Source of the DNA: Alopecurus myosuroides
Lineage: Eukaryota > Streptophyta > Magnoliopsida > Poales > Poaceae
DNA length: 64,000 nt
Direction of reading: 5' to 3'
Assembly (NCBI GenBank): GCA_028641055.1
Contig: CM054059.1
Location: forward strand, 112,790,263-112,854,262
A program made the translations under genes and the position numbers. A model generated the notes under the pieces. It saw only the letters and a list, made by a program, of their open reading frames with translations, ran no database searches and was not told the DNA's origin. Numbering within the stretch: the first letter of the stretch is position 1; each line of letters opens with the position of its first letter. Of the stretch, positions 22,524 to 32,199 are shown in pieces.

Positions 22524-22922
22524 ATGTCTTCCTACTCTCTACCATCTAGCCCCGAGTCGGTCTCCGACGAGGACAACCGCCCAAAAGATCGGCCTTGGTA
22601 CGAGGCCGATTATACGTCGGAGGAAGTCGAATCGCCCAAACGGGAGAGATCGCCATCGCCGCCCTTCGTCCACAACCCCAAGCCCTCCCTCACCGCCCAC
22701 AACGACCTCTCCCCCAAGACGATCCGCCGCCTCAAGGAACTGGAGCGGCTGGAGAAGAAGGAGTTGAATGCCGAGGAGACGAAGCAGGCGAAGGAGGACG
22801 TGAAGGCAATGCGGGCCAGCATCAAGCGGGTCCGTGAGCGAGAGGAGGAGAGGATGCGGGCGGAGAACCGCCGCGTCCGCGTCATCAAGGAGATGGAGTA
22901 CAGGGCGGAGGAATGGAAGTAG
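22524..22922 (+). CDS. Cargo ORF B of the Mutator-like element, basic coiled-coil protein
   Basis: 132 residues. The N-terminal third is Ser/Pro/acidic (SSPESVSDEDNRPKDRPWYE); residues about 60-130 are almost entirely Lys, Arg, Glu and Ala with heptad-like spacing (TIRRLKELERLEKKELNAEE), predicting a long charged helix or coiled coil. It has a TATA-like box and leader upstream. The GC-rich codon use contrasts with flanking AT-rich DNA, as in ORF A. No known domain, signal or membrane segment. It might be nucleic-acid binding, but that is only a guess from charge. Confidence 0.6.
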   Translation: MSSYSLPSSPESVSDEDNRPKDRPWYEADYTSEEVESPKRERSPSPPFVHNPKPSLTAHNDLSPKTIRRLKELERLEKKELNAEETKQAKEDVKAMRASIKRVREREEERMRAENRRVRVIKEMEYRAEEWK

Positions 22923-23443
22923 GGCGCCGGAGGGCGGCAAGGCCTCCCGGGCGCCGGAGGGCGGCAAGGGCTCCCGCATGCAGCGCGGGAGCAGTTAGGG
23001 CTCCCGCATGCAGAGCGGGAGCAGTTAGTTTTTTTTAATTAGATGTAATGTCCCTAGAGCCCCACTGATTATATGTAAAGTGGGGCCAGTTATCGAATTA
23101 TAAGTATGTTTAATTATATATATAAAGTTATGTCCTTATATTTTTCAAAATATGTACCCACTGTTTAGAAGTTTTTTCCTTTCTAATTATCGCTTTTTTT
23201 AAAAAATATTTCTAATTATCGCTTTAAAATATGCACATTGTAAACAAAATTTATATATAAGAGATGTGATGCATTATATATGTTTTCTAAGATAATCTAC
23301 AAATTTCAGTTGATCACAGTATATATTTTATATTATTAATACGAATAATTTGATGGTTTAATAAATGGATAATGTGTAGTCTGCATGTAGGGATTAATAA
23401 ATATAAATGGATAATGTGTAGTCTGCATGTTGACATTGGGCCT
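22923..23443. other. AT-rich 3' region after ORF B
   Basis: Starts with two short GC-rich repeats (GGCGCCGGAGGGCGGCAAGG type and GCTCCCGCATGCAG type), then very AT-rich sequence. A duplicated block ATGGATAATGTGTAGTCTGC occurs near 23366 and 23408. Confidence 0.5.
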
Positions 23444-23542
23444 CGTCAACAGCTGGGGCCCACATGCAGCGCCAGCCGTCAACAGTTGGGGCACACAAGC
23501 CGCACCAACGCGCAACAACTGGTGCCCATATGCCGCGCCAAC
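23444..23542. repeat. 33-bp minisatellite near right TIR
   Basis: Three diverged 33-bp units starting CGTCAACAGCTGGGG, CGTCAACAGTTGGGG and CGCAACAACTGGTGC. Unit length equals that of the minisatellite at the other end, although the sequences differ. Confidence 0.75.
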
Positions 23543-23621
23543 GGTTCTATGATGGGTCCCACAGGTCAGCATCCTAACGGGGGCAGAAAATAACGGTGGG
23601 AGCAGCGAAAGGAGTCCTTGG

Positions 23622-23711
23622 CACAAACTAGGGGCAAAACTGAGGTCGATTCGGCGCTAGGGGTAAAACTGAGGTCGTGGTGCCAACTGAGGGCACCTTG
23701 TTAATTATCCC
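23622..23711 (-). repeat. Right terminal inverted repeat of the Mutator-like element
   Basis: Reverse complement of the left TIR; inner block CTAGGGGCAAAACTGAGGTC matches closely. Confidence 0.9.
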
Positions 23712-23720
23712 ATTTATTTT
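23712..23720. repeat. Target site duplication of the Mutator-like element, right
   Basis: ATTTATTTT, identical to 16636-16644. Confidence 0.93.
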
Positions 23721-23860
23721 CTCAAGGGACAATTTTATGAGTTATGGTTGTGGTCAAACGGATCATATATGTCAATACAAGATAACATTGCAAGCTGGTC
23801 ATTATCAAAAAAGAAAAAAAACATTGCAAGCTGGTGTCAAACCGATCATAAGTAGCCATC

Positions 23861-23946
23861 ATTTTGAAAAGACCGTTGGCACAATAAAACTATTCTTCTT
23901 CCATGAAGCATATCAAAAATAGTACTCCTAAGCAATACCCTCACTA
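23861..23946. repeat. Partial extra copy of MATH-BTB 3' flank
   Basis: ATTTTGAAAAGACCGTTGGC ... CAATACCCTCACTA also occurs at 15810-15895 and 24141-24227. It abuts copy 2 of the 318-bp duplication with a few bases of shared sequence (CTAG/TAG) at the joint, which suggests a tandem duplication of this flank. Confidence 0.8.
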
Positions 23947-24113
23947 GAAGAGCTTGCAGTAACAATATCCTCAAGCTTATCGTTGCTACTTTTCTCCATA
24001 GCAACTTTATGCGCAAATGATACACCAGCATCTGCGATCAATGCAAGTATATCCCTGGGCATGAAACCAGACGTTTGCACTGACATATCTTTTACAAACT
24101 TGTCATCGATACT
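23945..24113 (-). pseudogene. PEX6: Second PEX6 exon fragment
   Basis: Minus strand reads SIDDKFVKDMSVQTSGFMPR, DILALIADAGVSFAHK and SSNDKLEDIVTASSSS, the linker before the second AAA domain. It is the same exon as the first part of 15782-15518 but without that copy's TAA stop (Ser codon intact here). The exon's 3' part is cut at 23945 where MATH-BTB flank begins, so it is an isolated fragment. Confidence 0.85.
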
Positions 24114-24262
24114 CTGAAGATGAAACCATATAAGCAGGAGATTTTGAAAAGACCGTTGGCACAATAAACTATTCTTTTTCCATGAAGCATATCAAATACA
24201 GTACTCCTAAGCAATACACTCACTAAATAAATAGCAAGCTGTTTATACGGCTGAACTACCAA
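23945..24262. repeat. 318-bp direct duplication, copy 2
   Basis: Partner of 15614-15931. Here the MATH-BTB flank continues without a break into the MATH-BTB-1 coding end, so this is the more complete arrangement. Confidence 0.9.
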
Positions 24263-24992
24263 TGTGAAACGAAGACTTCGATTTGTAGAGGTTACGTATT
24301 TTTTCCCACAATTCCACTATTGCCAAAGGGCATGTTTCTTTGATCTCAGCATACCCTTGGCTCGCCATCACATAATCCATTTGGGTTGTACCCAAAGAGG
24401 CAACAAAGTGAATGCAAGCATCATTCAACCTGCCACAATGATGCCGATCAGCCAAAACCAGTGTAGTCATCACGGTCGTCACATTGATGTTGTTACATAA
24501 GATGTCTTCACATATCATCTTGAGCCTGTCCATGCCATATCGATCTGCGGCAACAAGCAAATGCCGGATTGCCTCTTCATAGTCATCGGAGCCAACATCA
24601 TCCATGACGGGCAGCGAATCGATGTATATAAAGTGGAGCAGTGCCTCAAAGATCGCCGGCTGCATGTCACAGATGATAATACGACTCATGTCCTTTTCTC
24701 TCATGGCACCAAACAACTCTGCTTTGAAGACCGGCGACCGCATCGCGAGCACCGTCTTGTGAGCAGGAAAAGCCTCTCCTTGAACCTCGAAAACCACATC
24801 GGCGCCGTCTTTCTCCTGCAGCAGTTTCTTGAGATGCTCTTTGATATTGGATGGCGGCACATGGGCAGATGGTTGGACCTGCAGAGACTCCTTGTCAAGT
24901 GTTACGACGCACTCGACGGTGAGGCACCCGTCGCGAAGGTAAGGCGACCCTTCCAGCTCGCTCCTTCTCTTGAAATCGCTGTGGCCACAGGT

Positions 24993-24997
24993 CATGA
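24993..24997. repeat. Target site duplication of Copia, left
   Basis: CATGA, identical to 30440-30444. Confidence 0.9.
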
Positions 24998-25139
24998 TGT
25001 TAGAATAGGAAATACGCCTTATCGTATCCGTATCGGACACGTATTGTAAACCGACCTTTTGTGATATATAATACCAAGATCCCTACCCGACGAGGTACGT
25101 CGGGTCGGCTGCAAACCTATCGTCCTCTAGTTTCGTTCA
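24998..25139 (+). repeat. Copia 5' LTR (142 bp)
   Basis: TGTTAGAATAGG ... TTTCGTTCA. Contains GTGATATATAATACC as a possible TATA region near 25061-25075. Unusually short for a Copia LTR. Confidence 0.95.
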
Positions 25140-25151
25140 TGGTATCAGAGC
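25140..25151 (+). other. Copia primer binding site
   Basis: TGGTATCAGAGC directly follows the LTR and is complementary to the 3' end of initiator Met-tRNA, the usual plant primer. Confidence 0.9.
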
Positions 25152-25233
25152 AACCGGTCTTGACCTAAACTTCCGCCGCCGCCGACCTCTGTCTCCGCCG
25201 CCGCCTCTTATCCGGCCGCGCGATTAAGCCACG

Positions 25234-28200
25234 ATGAGCGAGTCATCTTCTGCAGCTCTCTCGCCCGCTGCCGTCTCCACTACGGCGCCGCCGTCGACTG
25301 CGGCCCTGACCGCATCGCTCCCTGCTGTGGCGACGGATGTCTTCACATCGCCTCTAGTTACGGCGTCTGCGGCCGATGCGAACCTTCCTGCACAGATGCC
25401 TGGAGGCGCACACCTTCCTGGAGTTTCCGCACAGATGCCTGGAGGCGCACAGATGCCTGGAGGCGCTCTGCCACCTGCACCCGGTCACATCGGGCTGTTC
25501 CCTGGAGGCTTCCCTGGAGGCTCTCTGCCACTCGCAATGATGGGATCGATGTCGCCTTCGCAGATCCCTGGAGGTTCTCTGCCACTCGCAATGATGGGCT
25601 ATGCCAATCAACCGCGACAGACCACATCTTCCGTTGGATACTCTCATGATCTGCCTGCCGCACCGCCAACTCTCGGTCCAATTTACAACCAGGGAGCACA
25701 CGCCTACAATCATATGGTTCCAGGTGGACAGATGATGCCGGGAGGAGCTATCAACATCACAAACTCGATCACAATCAAACTGACCAGCGAAAACTACCTG
25801 GTTTGGCGAGCTCTAGTTGGCCCTCTTCTTCGGAGTCAACTCCTCATGGGGTACGTTGATGGATCAACCCCATGTCCTGCCTCTCACATTGTTGTCAATC
25901 ATGGTGGCAACATGATACAGCAGCCGAATCCTGCATATCATCATTGGGTTCAACAGGATCAAGCCATACTCTTGGCTTTTGTCTCCTCAATGACGCCAGA
26001 TGTTGTCGGTATGGTGATGTTTGCTTCTACCTCACGAGAGGCGTGGGAGACACTTAGTGGATCATTTGCCTCCACTTCCATTGCTAGATCCTCGGGTATA
26101 CGTCAGCAGATGGCTGAACTAAAAAAGGAGACCAAAACTGCAACAGTCTATTTTCATCAGATGAAGGCCCTCGCAGATCAACTCACAAGCATAGGGCAAC
26201 CCCTTCGTCCTGAAGAATTCATCTCCTATGTGCTCGCTGGACTTGATGGTGACTACGATGCTCTACATGGTGTTATCACCGCACGCACCACTCCTATACC
26301 CATCCATGATCTGTTTGCACAGATTGTGTCTACCGAGCAACGTATGTTAGCTCGTCGTGCCACCCCTACGGCAGCCCACTACCCTGCTGCACATGTATCC
26401 GCCTACGGAGGAGGGCCTCCCTCCGCTGCCTATGCCACCCGTGGTGGCCCGAGACCATCATACCGCCCCGACTCTCGAGCTCAGCCTCAACAGCCGAAGA
26501 CCAATTCTCCCAACAGTGCACCGAAGAACAACACTGGCCGCAACGTCATTGTATGCCAATTGTGTGGTATACCGAGGCACACCTCTTCTAAGTGCTTCAA
26601 GCGGTTTAATCGTGACTACTTGGGAATTGGCAATGATGGCAGTCAAACAGAACGCCAAATCTCGATGGCCATGACAGCATCTCATGGTGGCAACCGTGGG
26701 GGTCAACAGGTGGTAGACCCGGCATGGTACGCTGATTCTGGAGCAACTCATCATCTCACTCATGACTTGGAGAAGCTAACCACGCATGAGCCTTATCACG
26801 GCACCGAGCAGGTTCACACGGCAAACGGTTCAGGTATGCGTATTCATAATGTTGGTCAAGCTATCATTCCTACTTTGTCATCTAGATCCTTAGCCCTCAA
26901 CCGTGTCTTGCATGTTCCCGATGCCACTCGCAATCTTTTATCCATGAGTAAATTTTCTCGTGATAATAATGTCTTTATTGAACTTCATCCTCATGATCTT
27001 TTTGTAAAGGATCGGGACACGAGAGCACCCATTCTTAGAGGCCGTTGCCGTGGAGGTCTATATGAGATTAAAGCCCCCGTCATCAAGCAAGCACTCAGCA
27101 GTGTCAAGGTTTCTCGTCATATGTGGCATAGCCGCCTAGGTCATCCAGCTTCTCAAGTCGTTCAACATGTTATTCGTAGTCATGAGTTACCATCTACAAT
27201 AGAGTCCAATAAAAATAATACTATTTGTGATGCTTGTCAACAAGGGAAAAGTCATCAATTGCCTTTCTCCTTGTCTACTCGTGTAATAAAATCTCCTTTG
27301 GAGATAATTTATTCTGATGTGTGGGGTCCTGCCCAAACATCTGTTAGTGGACATCGTTTTTATGTGAGCTTTGTTGATGGTTATAGTCGATTCACTTGGC
27401 TCTATTTGCTTAAACATAAATCTGATGTCTATGATGTTTTCCTTCAATTCCAAAAACATGTTGAACGCCTCCTAAATAAGCAAATTCTCCATGTTCAAAC
27501 AGATTGGGGTGGAGAGTATGAGAAACTTCACCCTTTCTTTCATAACCTTGGCATATCACATCGTGTTTCGTGTCCACACACTCACCAACAAAATGGCACT
27601 GCTGAACGCAAGCACCGTCACATTGTTGAGACGGGTCTCACATTACTTGCACATTCTTCCGTACCACTCTGCTATTGGAATGATGCTTTTGCAACTGCTT
27701 GTTTTCTCATAAATAGGCTCCCAAGTCGTACCATTGAGATGAAAACTCCTCTAGAGAAATTACTCCATGAAACTCCTGATTATACCTTTTTTAAGGTATT
27801 TGGGTGTGCTTGCTGGCCTCATCTTAGAGCGTATAACAATCATAAACTTGATTTTCGCTCTCAAAAGTGTGTCTTTTTGGGCTATAGTGCACTTCACAAA
27901 GGCTACAAATGTCTCCACGTTCCTTCCAATAGAGTGTATATCTCTAGGGATGTAATATTTGATGAGTGTGTTTTTCCTTTTGCCAACTTGCCAACTCCTA
28001 ATAGCTCATCCACCATTACTGAGTCATCTCTACTTTCAGCTGACCACTTTATGGATACTGCATATGCACCGTCTTTGCTTGCTAACCATGGTGCAGGTAC
28101 TGGACGTGGCGCTCGTCTTCATGTTCTCCCAGAAAATATCACGGAACAACTCCACGTTAATGGCCAGAAATCTCCTTCGGAATCTGTCTCCGATTCGCTG

Positions 28201-30303
28201 ATGGAAACAAGACGTGGATCCACTTTGGGATCAGCACCGCTGCATGTCCCGGTCACGGTTCCCACAGCTGATTCTGCCCCGGGATCCGTTCCCCTGCTGC
28301 ATGCTGGCACGGACAGACCTGCCTCGCCACTGGCTCGCACACCGTCTTCAGTTCCCGAGGACCAGTCTCCGCGTATGGCCGACACGCCTGGGTCGCTGTC
28401 CCCTGGCACCCGTGCGCGTGCCGCAGAACATGCAGGAGGGCCGCTGTCCCCTGTCATTCGTGCGCATGACGCAGCACATGCAGGCGACACAGCATCTGCA
28501 GGCGAAGCTTCCCCTGCCAACATGCATGGCGATGACCAGACAGCTGATTCGCTGGAGTCTCCGTCTGCAGGCCCCTGTTCATCTGACCAGCCTGCAGCTC
28601 CTCCAGCTCCTGTTCGGGCCCCGTTTGTTCCCTCTCGGCCAGTTACACGTCTTCAACGTGGCATACGGAAACCATTAGTGCCCAAAGATGGCACTGTTGC
28701 TTGGCATAGTATTGTTGCCGCATACACTGCCTCCAGAAGTTCTGCTGAACCACGTGATTATCAGGAGGCCCTTCGTTTACCTCACTGGCGTTCTGCTATG
28801 GAAGCTGAATTTTCTGCTCTTCAGGCTAATGGCACTTGGAAATTGGTACCTCCTGTTCCTGGAGTTAATCTTATTGATTCTCGCTGGATTTTAAAAATCA
28901 AACTTCATGCTGATGGTTCCATTGAGAGGTACAAAGCCCGTCTTGTTGCTAAAGGGTTTAAACAGCGATATGGTCTTGATTATGATGAGACGTTCAGTCC
29001 AGTGGTTAAGCCTGCAACTGTTCGCTTGTTACTCTCTCTGGCTCTCTCTAATAAGTGGTATCTCCGACAGTTAGATATTCAGAATGCTTTCCTCAATGGT
29101 TTCCTTGATGAACAGGTTTATATGAGACAGCCCCCTGGTTTTGCTGATCCTGCTAAACCTGGTCACTATTGTCAGCTGATCAAATCTCTGTATGGACTTA
29201 AGCAGGCTCCTCGTGCGTGGCATGCCCGTCTCAGCTCAGTTCTCGGCTCCTTGGGATTCTCACCGTCTGTGGCTGATACATCTCTGTTTATCTTACGGCG
29301 TCCTGGCATGATTATGTACCTGTTGGTATATGTTGATGACATTATTGTTATCAGTTCGACTGAGCCTGCTATTCCCCAGCTTATTGCTCAATTGCGGTCT
29401 GAGTTCTCTGTTAAAGATCTGGGCACTCTTCATTATTTTTTGGGAATCGAGGTGACATCTTCGTCACGTCCAGGAAGCCTTGTTCTTCGACAGCGCAAGT
29501 ATGCCCTGGAACTTCTTGCTCGTGCTGGTATGTTGAAGTGTACTCCCACTACTACCCCGATGTCCTCTTCTGAGCGTCTTTGCAGCACAGATGGTGATCC
29601 TCTTTCCCAAAAGGAGGCAACTCATTACCGCAGTATTGTTGGTGGCCTTCAGTATCTTACGGTAACCAGACCTGATCTTTCCTTTGTTGTCAACAAAGTG
29701 TGCCAGTATCTTCATGAGCCTCGTACTCCTCATTGGTCTGCTGTTAAACGCATTCTTCGGTATGTGCGTGCTACCATTGATTGTGGTCTCCAGTTCCGAT
29801 CTTCCTCCTCTTCGTTGCTCTCAGCGTTTTCTGACGCGGATTGGGCTGGTAATATGGATGATCGGCGATCCACGGGGGGATATGCTATATTCTATGGAGG
29901 TAACTTGATCGCCTGGAGTGCTCGTAAGCAGTCCACTGTTTCTCGCTCCAGTACTGAGTCTGAATATAAAGCATTGGCTAATGCTACAGCTGAGCTTGTC
30001 TGGGTACAGTCATTATTGAGAGAACTTGGAACTGTTCAAACTCAACCTCCAGTTCTATGGTGTGACAATATTGGGGCGACATACTTATCATCCAATCCGG
30101 TTTTCCACGCAAGAACGAAGCATATTGAAGTTGATTTTCACTTTGTTCGTGAGCGTGTTACTCAGAAGCAACTACAAATTCGGTTCATCTCATCGAAGGA
30201 TCAAGTTGCTGACATTTTTACTAAACCACTCCCGTTACCATTGTTTACTCATTGTAAGCGCAATCTCAACCTCTCGCCTGTTGAGATTGAGGGAGGGTGT
30301 TAG
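25234..30303 (+). CDS. Copia gag-pol polyprotein (1689 aa)
   Basis: Domains in Copia order: a Pro/Gly/Met-rich N-terminus with MPGG-type repeats (about residues 45-175), gag (about 170-400, [20 protein letters not shown]), zinc knuckle [14 protein letters not shown] (about 441), protease [11 protein letters not shown] (about 497), integrase zinc region (HSRLGHP ... [10 protein letters not shown]) and core ([34 protein letters not shown]), a variable Pro/Ser/Ala-rich linker (about 920-1150), RT ([24 protein letters not shown] at 29329-29340) and RNase H ([31 protein letters not shown]). No internal stop. The TAG stop lies within the first bases of the 3' LTR. All catalytic motifs I looked for are present. 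Confidence 0.95.
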   Translation: MSESSSAALSPAAVSTTAPPSTAALTASLPAVATDVFTSPLVTASAADANLPAQMPGGAHLPGVSAQMPGGAQMPGGALPPAPGHIGLFPGGFPGGSLPLAMMGSMSPSQIPGGSLPLAMMGYANQPRQTTSSVGYSHDLPAAPPTLGPIYNQGAHAYNHMVPGGQMMPGGAINITNSITIKLTSENYLVWRALVGPLLRSQLLMGYVDGSTPCPASHIVVNHGGNMIQQPNPAYHHWVQQDQAILLAFVSSMTPDVVGMVMFASTSREAWETLSGSFASTSIARSSGIRQQMAELKKETKTATVYFHQMKALADQLTSIGQPLRPEEFISYVLAGLDGDYDALHGVITARTTPIPIHDLFAQIVSTEQRMLARRATPTAAHYPAAHVSAYGGGPPSAAYATRGGPRPSYRPDSRAQPQQPKTNSPNSAPKNNTGRNVIVCQLCGIPRHTSSKCFKRFNRDYLGIGNDGSQTERQISMAMTASHGGNRGGQQVVDPAWYADSGATHHLTHDLEKLTTHEPYHGTEQVHTANGSGMRIHNVGQAIIPTLSSRSLALNRVLHVPDATRNLLSMSKFSRDNNVFIELHPHDLFVKDRDTRAPILRGRCRGGLYEIKAPVIKQALSSVKVSRHMWHSRLGHPASQVVQHVIRSHELPSTIESNKNNTICDACQQGKSHQLPFSLSTRVIKSPLEIIYSDVWGPAQTSVSGHRFYVSFVDGYSRFTWLYLLKHKSDVYDVFLQFQKHVERLLNKQILHVQTDWGGEYEKLHPFFHNLGISHRVSCPHTHQQNGTAERKHRHIVETGLTLLAHSSVPLCYWNDAFATACFLINRLPSRTIEMKTPLEKLLHETPDYTFFKVFGCACWPHLRAYNNHKLDFRSQKCVFLGYSALHKGYKCLHVPSNRVYISRDVIFDECVFPFANLPTPNSSSTITESSLLSADHFMDTAYAPSLLANHGAGTGRGARLHVLPENITEQLHVNGQKSPSESVSDSLMETRRGSTLGSAPLHVPVTVPTADSAPGSVPLLHAGTDRPASPLARTPSSVPEDQSPRMADTPGSLSPGTRARAAEHAGGPLSPVIRAHDAAHAGDTASAGEASPANMHGDDQTADSLESPSAGPCSSDQPAAPPAPVRAPFVPSRPVTRLQRGIRKPLVPKDGTVAWHSIVAAYTASRSSAEPRDYQEALRLPHWRSAMEAEFSALQANGTWKLVPPVPGVNLIDSRWILKIKLHADGSIERYKARLVAKGFKQRYGLDYDETFSPVVKPATVRLLLSLALSNKWYLRQLDIQNAFLNGFLDEQVYMRQPPGFADPAKPGHYCQLIKSLYGLKQAPRAWHARLSSVLGSLGFSPSVADTSLFILRRPGMIMYLLVYVDDIIVISSTEPAIPQLIAQLRSEFSVKDLGTLHYFLGIEVTSSSRPGSLVLRQRKYALELLARAGMLKCTPTTTPMSSSERLCSTDGDPLSQKEATHYRSIVGGLQYLTVTRPDLSFVVNKVCQYLHEPRTPHWSAVKRILRYVRATIDCGLQFRSSSSSLLSAFSDADWAGNMDDRRSTGGYAIFYGGNLIAWSARKQSTVSRSSTESEYKALANATAELVWVQSLLRELGTVQTQPPVLWCDNIGATYLSSNPVFHARTKHIEVDFHFVRERVTQKQLQIRFISSKDQVADIFTKPLPLPLFTHCKRNLNLSPVEIEGGC

Positions 30304-30439
30304 AATAGGAAATACGCCTTATCGTATCTGTATCGGACACATATTGTAAACCGACCTTTTGTGATATATAATACCAAGATCCCTACCCGACGAGGTACGT
30401 CGGGTCGGCTGCAAACCTATCGTCCTCTAGTTTCGTTCA
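30298..30439 (+). repeat. Copia 3' LTR (142 bp)
   Basis: Preceded by the purine tract GAGATTGAGGGAGGG. Same length as the 5' LTR, two substitutions seen. Confidence 0.95.
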
Positions 30440-30444
30440 CATGA
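30440..30444. repeat. Target site duplication of Copia, right
   Basis: CATGA, matching 24993-24997. Confidence 0.9.
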
Positions 30445-30799
30445 TACTACGGGAATCGAATTTCGACGTCACGGTATGGGGCGGGGAAGATCCGGTGACG
30501 TCCACCAAACTGAACTGAACGGATGCCCTCACCCTGATGTCGTTTTTCTCGCTCCGTAGACGGACAAATACCGCCAGGCAGTCTTTCATATTGAAAACGT
30601 TGCTGAGTCCTTCAGGGTAGCATACAATCTGCCAGTCGTAACCACCGACGGCAAAGACAGCCGATTTTACGCTGGAATCTCCGAGCACCTCTCGGTGAGG
30701 GTTGTAACCTGAGATCTCGAACACGTGGGAGCCCTGCACCGACTTGGCGGCGCCTAGCGTCCACGGCGAGGTATCCATCGCCGCTTCCCCTGCCTTCAC

Positions 30800-31239
30800 G
30801 AGTCGGGATTGGGAGTTTGTTTGTGGGGAGACGAAGCTGAAGTGCGGAACAGGGCCTTAGGCCTTTTCTAGAGATAGATAGGAAGGCAACAGGACGCCGG
30901 TTATGTGTTAGACTCGGGCTGCAGTTCGTGACTTCGATTCAACATCACGCGGATCGGAAGGGCTCTTCTGTACCAATATGGATAGATCTCAAAAAAAAAA
31001 ATCTGCATCAATATGGATTTTTTCTGAACTCCAGACTCTGAACTTTTCCCCAAGGAAATAACTCTGAACTTTTTAATGCATGACTGTCTTTTGTTTTTAT
31101 ATGATATATGATGATTTCGATCTGGGATGGTCTTATGCATTCCAAGTAGATAAATACGTATGTAAAATTTAAGGAAAAGAAAGAGAGTGCATAATAATCC
31201 CGGCGATCTATCAGCAGCTACCGGAAAACACTTACACTG
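30800..31239 (-). promoter_or_regulatory. Upstream region of MATH-BTB gene 1, shared with gene 2
   Basis: Aligns by eye with 33313-33680 upstream of MATH-BTB gene 2: shared blocks include GGAAGGCAACAGG, GATTTTTTCT with GAACTCC, TCTTATGCATTCCAAG and TTTAAGGAAAAGAA. The duplication that made the two genes therefore included at least 0.4 kb of upstream sequence. Confidence 0.7.
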
Positions 31240-31278
31240 ATTAAGCAACATCCGAACGGAGACTATGAGAAAGGGAAA

Positions 31279-31860
31279 ATGGTTGTCTCAGATGTGGAGG
31301 TACCTAAATATCAGAGGGTGGAGGATGACAGCCAAAAGGGACATAAGAAATGGACAAAGTCCCCACCTGGGGTACTAAAACCGAATGTTGATGGTTCTTT
31401 CAAGGAAGAAGAAGCGGGCGCTGGTATGGTCTTGCGAGACCATGCTGGGGAGGTAATCCTTGCCGCATGCTGGAAGCTGCGTCATCGCACAGATGCTACA
31501 GAAGCGGAATTGGGGTCCATTCAGCTGGACCTAGAGCAGGCTCTAGCAAACACACACCTGCGCATCGCGTTAGAGACGGACTGCTCTGATGCTATAGGTC
31601 TGATAAGAGAGACGAGACCAAACTTATCATCCTATTCGTCGAGGATTCAGGTGATTAGAGAGCTTATTCGGGAAAGGGAAACTGGGAAACTAGTGTCGCT
31701 AAGATCGATAGTGTAACAAACTCTGTGAGTCATATCTTAGCGAACATGGGTACAAATCAGGGTCTGGAGATGCAACTTTCCTCAAGAGATTGCACATTCC
31801 CTAACTGATGATTTTAACCCTGTAACCAGTTAATGATAATTCTCTTTCCCCCGCCAAAAA
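31279..31860 (+). mobile_element. LINE 3' end with RNase H domain
   Basis: The 145-codon frame 31279-31716 is an RVT_3-type RNase H: LKPNVDGSFKEEEAGAGMVL (Asp), DATEAELGSIQLDLEQAL (Glu), LETDCSDAIGLIRETR (Asp). After a frame change near 31695 the sequence continues as the usual end (N-S-V-S-H-I-L-A-N-M-G), then a stop, a short 3' tail and an A-rich end near 31850-31862. No RT precedes it, so it is a 5'-truncated LINE. It lies between the two MATH-BTB genes. Confidence 0.75.
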
Positions 31861-32150
31861 ATAAATATGAACTCACCATATTGGAAAATAGAAGTGGGAG
31901 AATGAATCCCATATTATTTTTTCAACTGGTTACTCTAGAAGATGTGTGTAACCAAAATCTTCACTGAGGTTTCTCGAATATAATTGTTATATAGTACAGT
32001 ATTTTTTACGGGAATATGAATTTATTCACCAAATATTAGCAGCATCGTTTACAACCATAGATGAAATAAAGTCCGGTGGATCATCCCACACACTAGATTT
32101 ACTTCCATCAAAGGAAAATTTGGCAAGGTCGTCCGCATATCAAATATTGT
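31861..32150. other. Unassigned interval
   Basis: AT-rich, no ORF of note. 32150-32199 is the MATH-BTB gene 2 3' flank, resembling the flank copies at 15810, 23861 and 24141 (AAGCATATCAAATAT, CAATACCCTA, TAACAAGCTGTTT). Confidence 0.5.
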
Positions 32151-32199
32151 TCTTCCTGAAGCATATCAAATATACCACTACTATTTTCCTATCAATACC

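Larger units (their letters stand above)
16645..23711 (+). mobile_element. Mutator-like element (7067 bp), no transposase, two cargo ORFs
   Basis: Bounded by a perfect 9-bp direct repeat ATTTATTTT (16636-16644 and 23712-23720). The ends form inverted repeats of about 90 bp: left GGGTCATTTATCGAATTGCC, right (reverse complement) GGGATAATTAACAAGGTGCC, then a shared inner block around CTCAGTTTTACCCCTA and GCCGAATCGACCTCAGTTTT. A 9-bp target duplication and long TIRs are the Mutator (DTM) hallmark. The interior has ORF A (17129-17815), tandem array 1 (18109-19310), tandem array 2 (20151-21621) and ORF B (22524-22922). No MURA transposase motif is visible on either strand, so it would be non-autonomous. 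It lies between two copies of a PEX6/MATH-BTB duplication. Confidence 0.92.
24998..30439 (+). mobile_element. Complete Ty1/Copia retrotransposon (5442 bp)
   Basis: 142-bp LTRs, primer site, one uninterrupted polyprotein, purine tract and a perfect 5-bp target duplication CATGA. It sits in the MATH domain region of a MATH-BTB gene. The two LTRs differ at two places I can see (both C/G to T/A type changes), about 1.4 percent; with a commonly used grass LTR rate of 1.3e-8 per site per year this suggests an insertion about half a million years old, with wide error from so short an LTR. The open frame suggests it could be competent or recently so. Family name not assigned. Confidence 0.95.
24243..30799 (-). 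pseudogene. MATH-BTB protein gene 1, split by a Copia insertion
   Basis: Two open pieces: 30799-30440 (N-terminus and most of the MATH domain, e.g. GSHVFEISGYNPHREVLGDS) and 24997-24243 (end of MATH, BTB from about LLQEKDGADVVFEVQGEAFP, then the post-BTB helices and stop). Counting the 5-bp target duplication once gives 370 in-frame codons including the stop, so the gene was open when Copia landed. MATH-BTB (BPM-type) proteins are cytosolic/nuclear adaptors: MATH binds the substrate and BTB binds CUL3 of an E3 ubiquitin ligase. Closest relative here is the gene at 32200. Start at 30778 (eighth codon) aligns best with that copy. The upstream region is also shared between the two. Now non-functional unless a truncated product is made. 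Confidence 0.88.

Noticed and set aside
24561..25049. 162-codon plus-strand ORF opposite MATH-BTB gene 1
   Set aside because: The minus-strand frame has clear BTB motifs; the plus frame does not.
25140..25151. tRNA-like sequence TGGTATCAGAGC (also at 49775)
   Set aside because: It is the 12-base complement of the Met-tRNA 3' end acting as primer site, not a tRNA gene; no cloverleaf follows.
28119..28678. ORFs opposite or overlapping the Copia linker region
   Set aside because: They fall in the Pro/Ser/Ala-rich linker of an intact polyprotein and show no independent motif.
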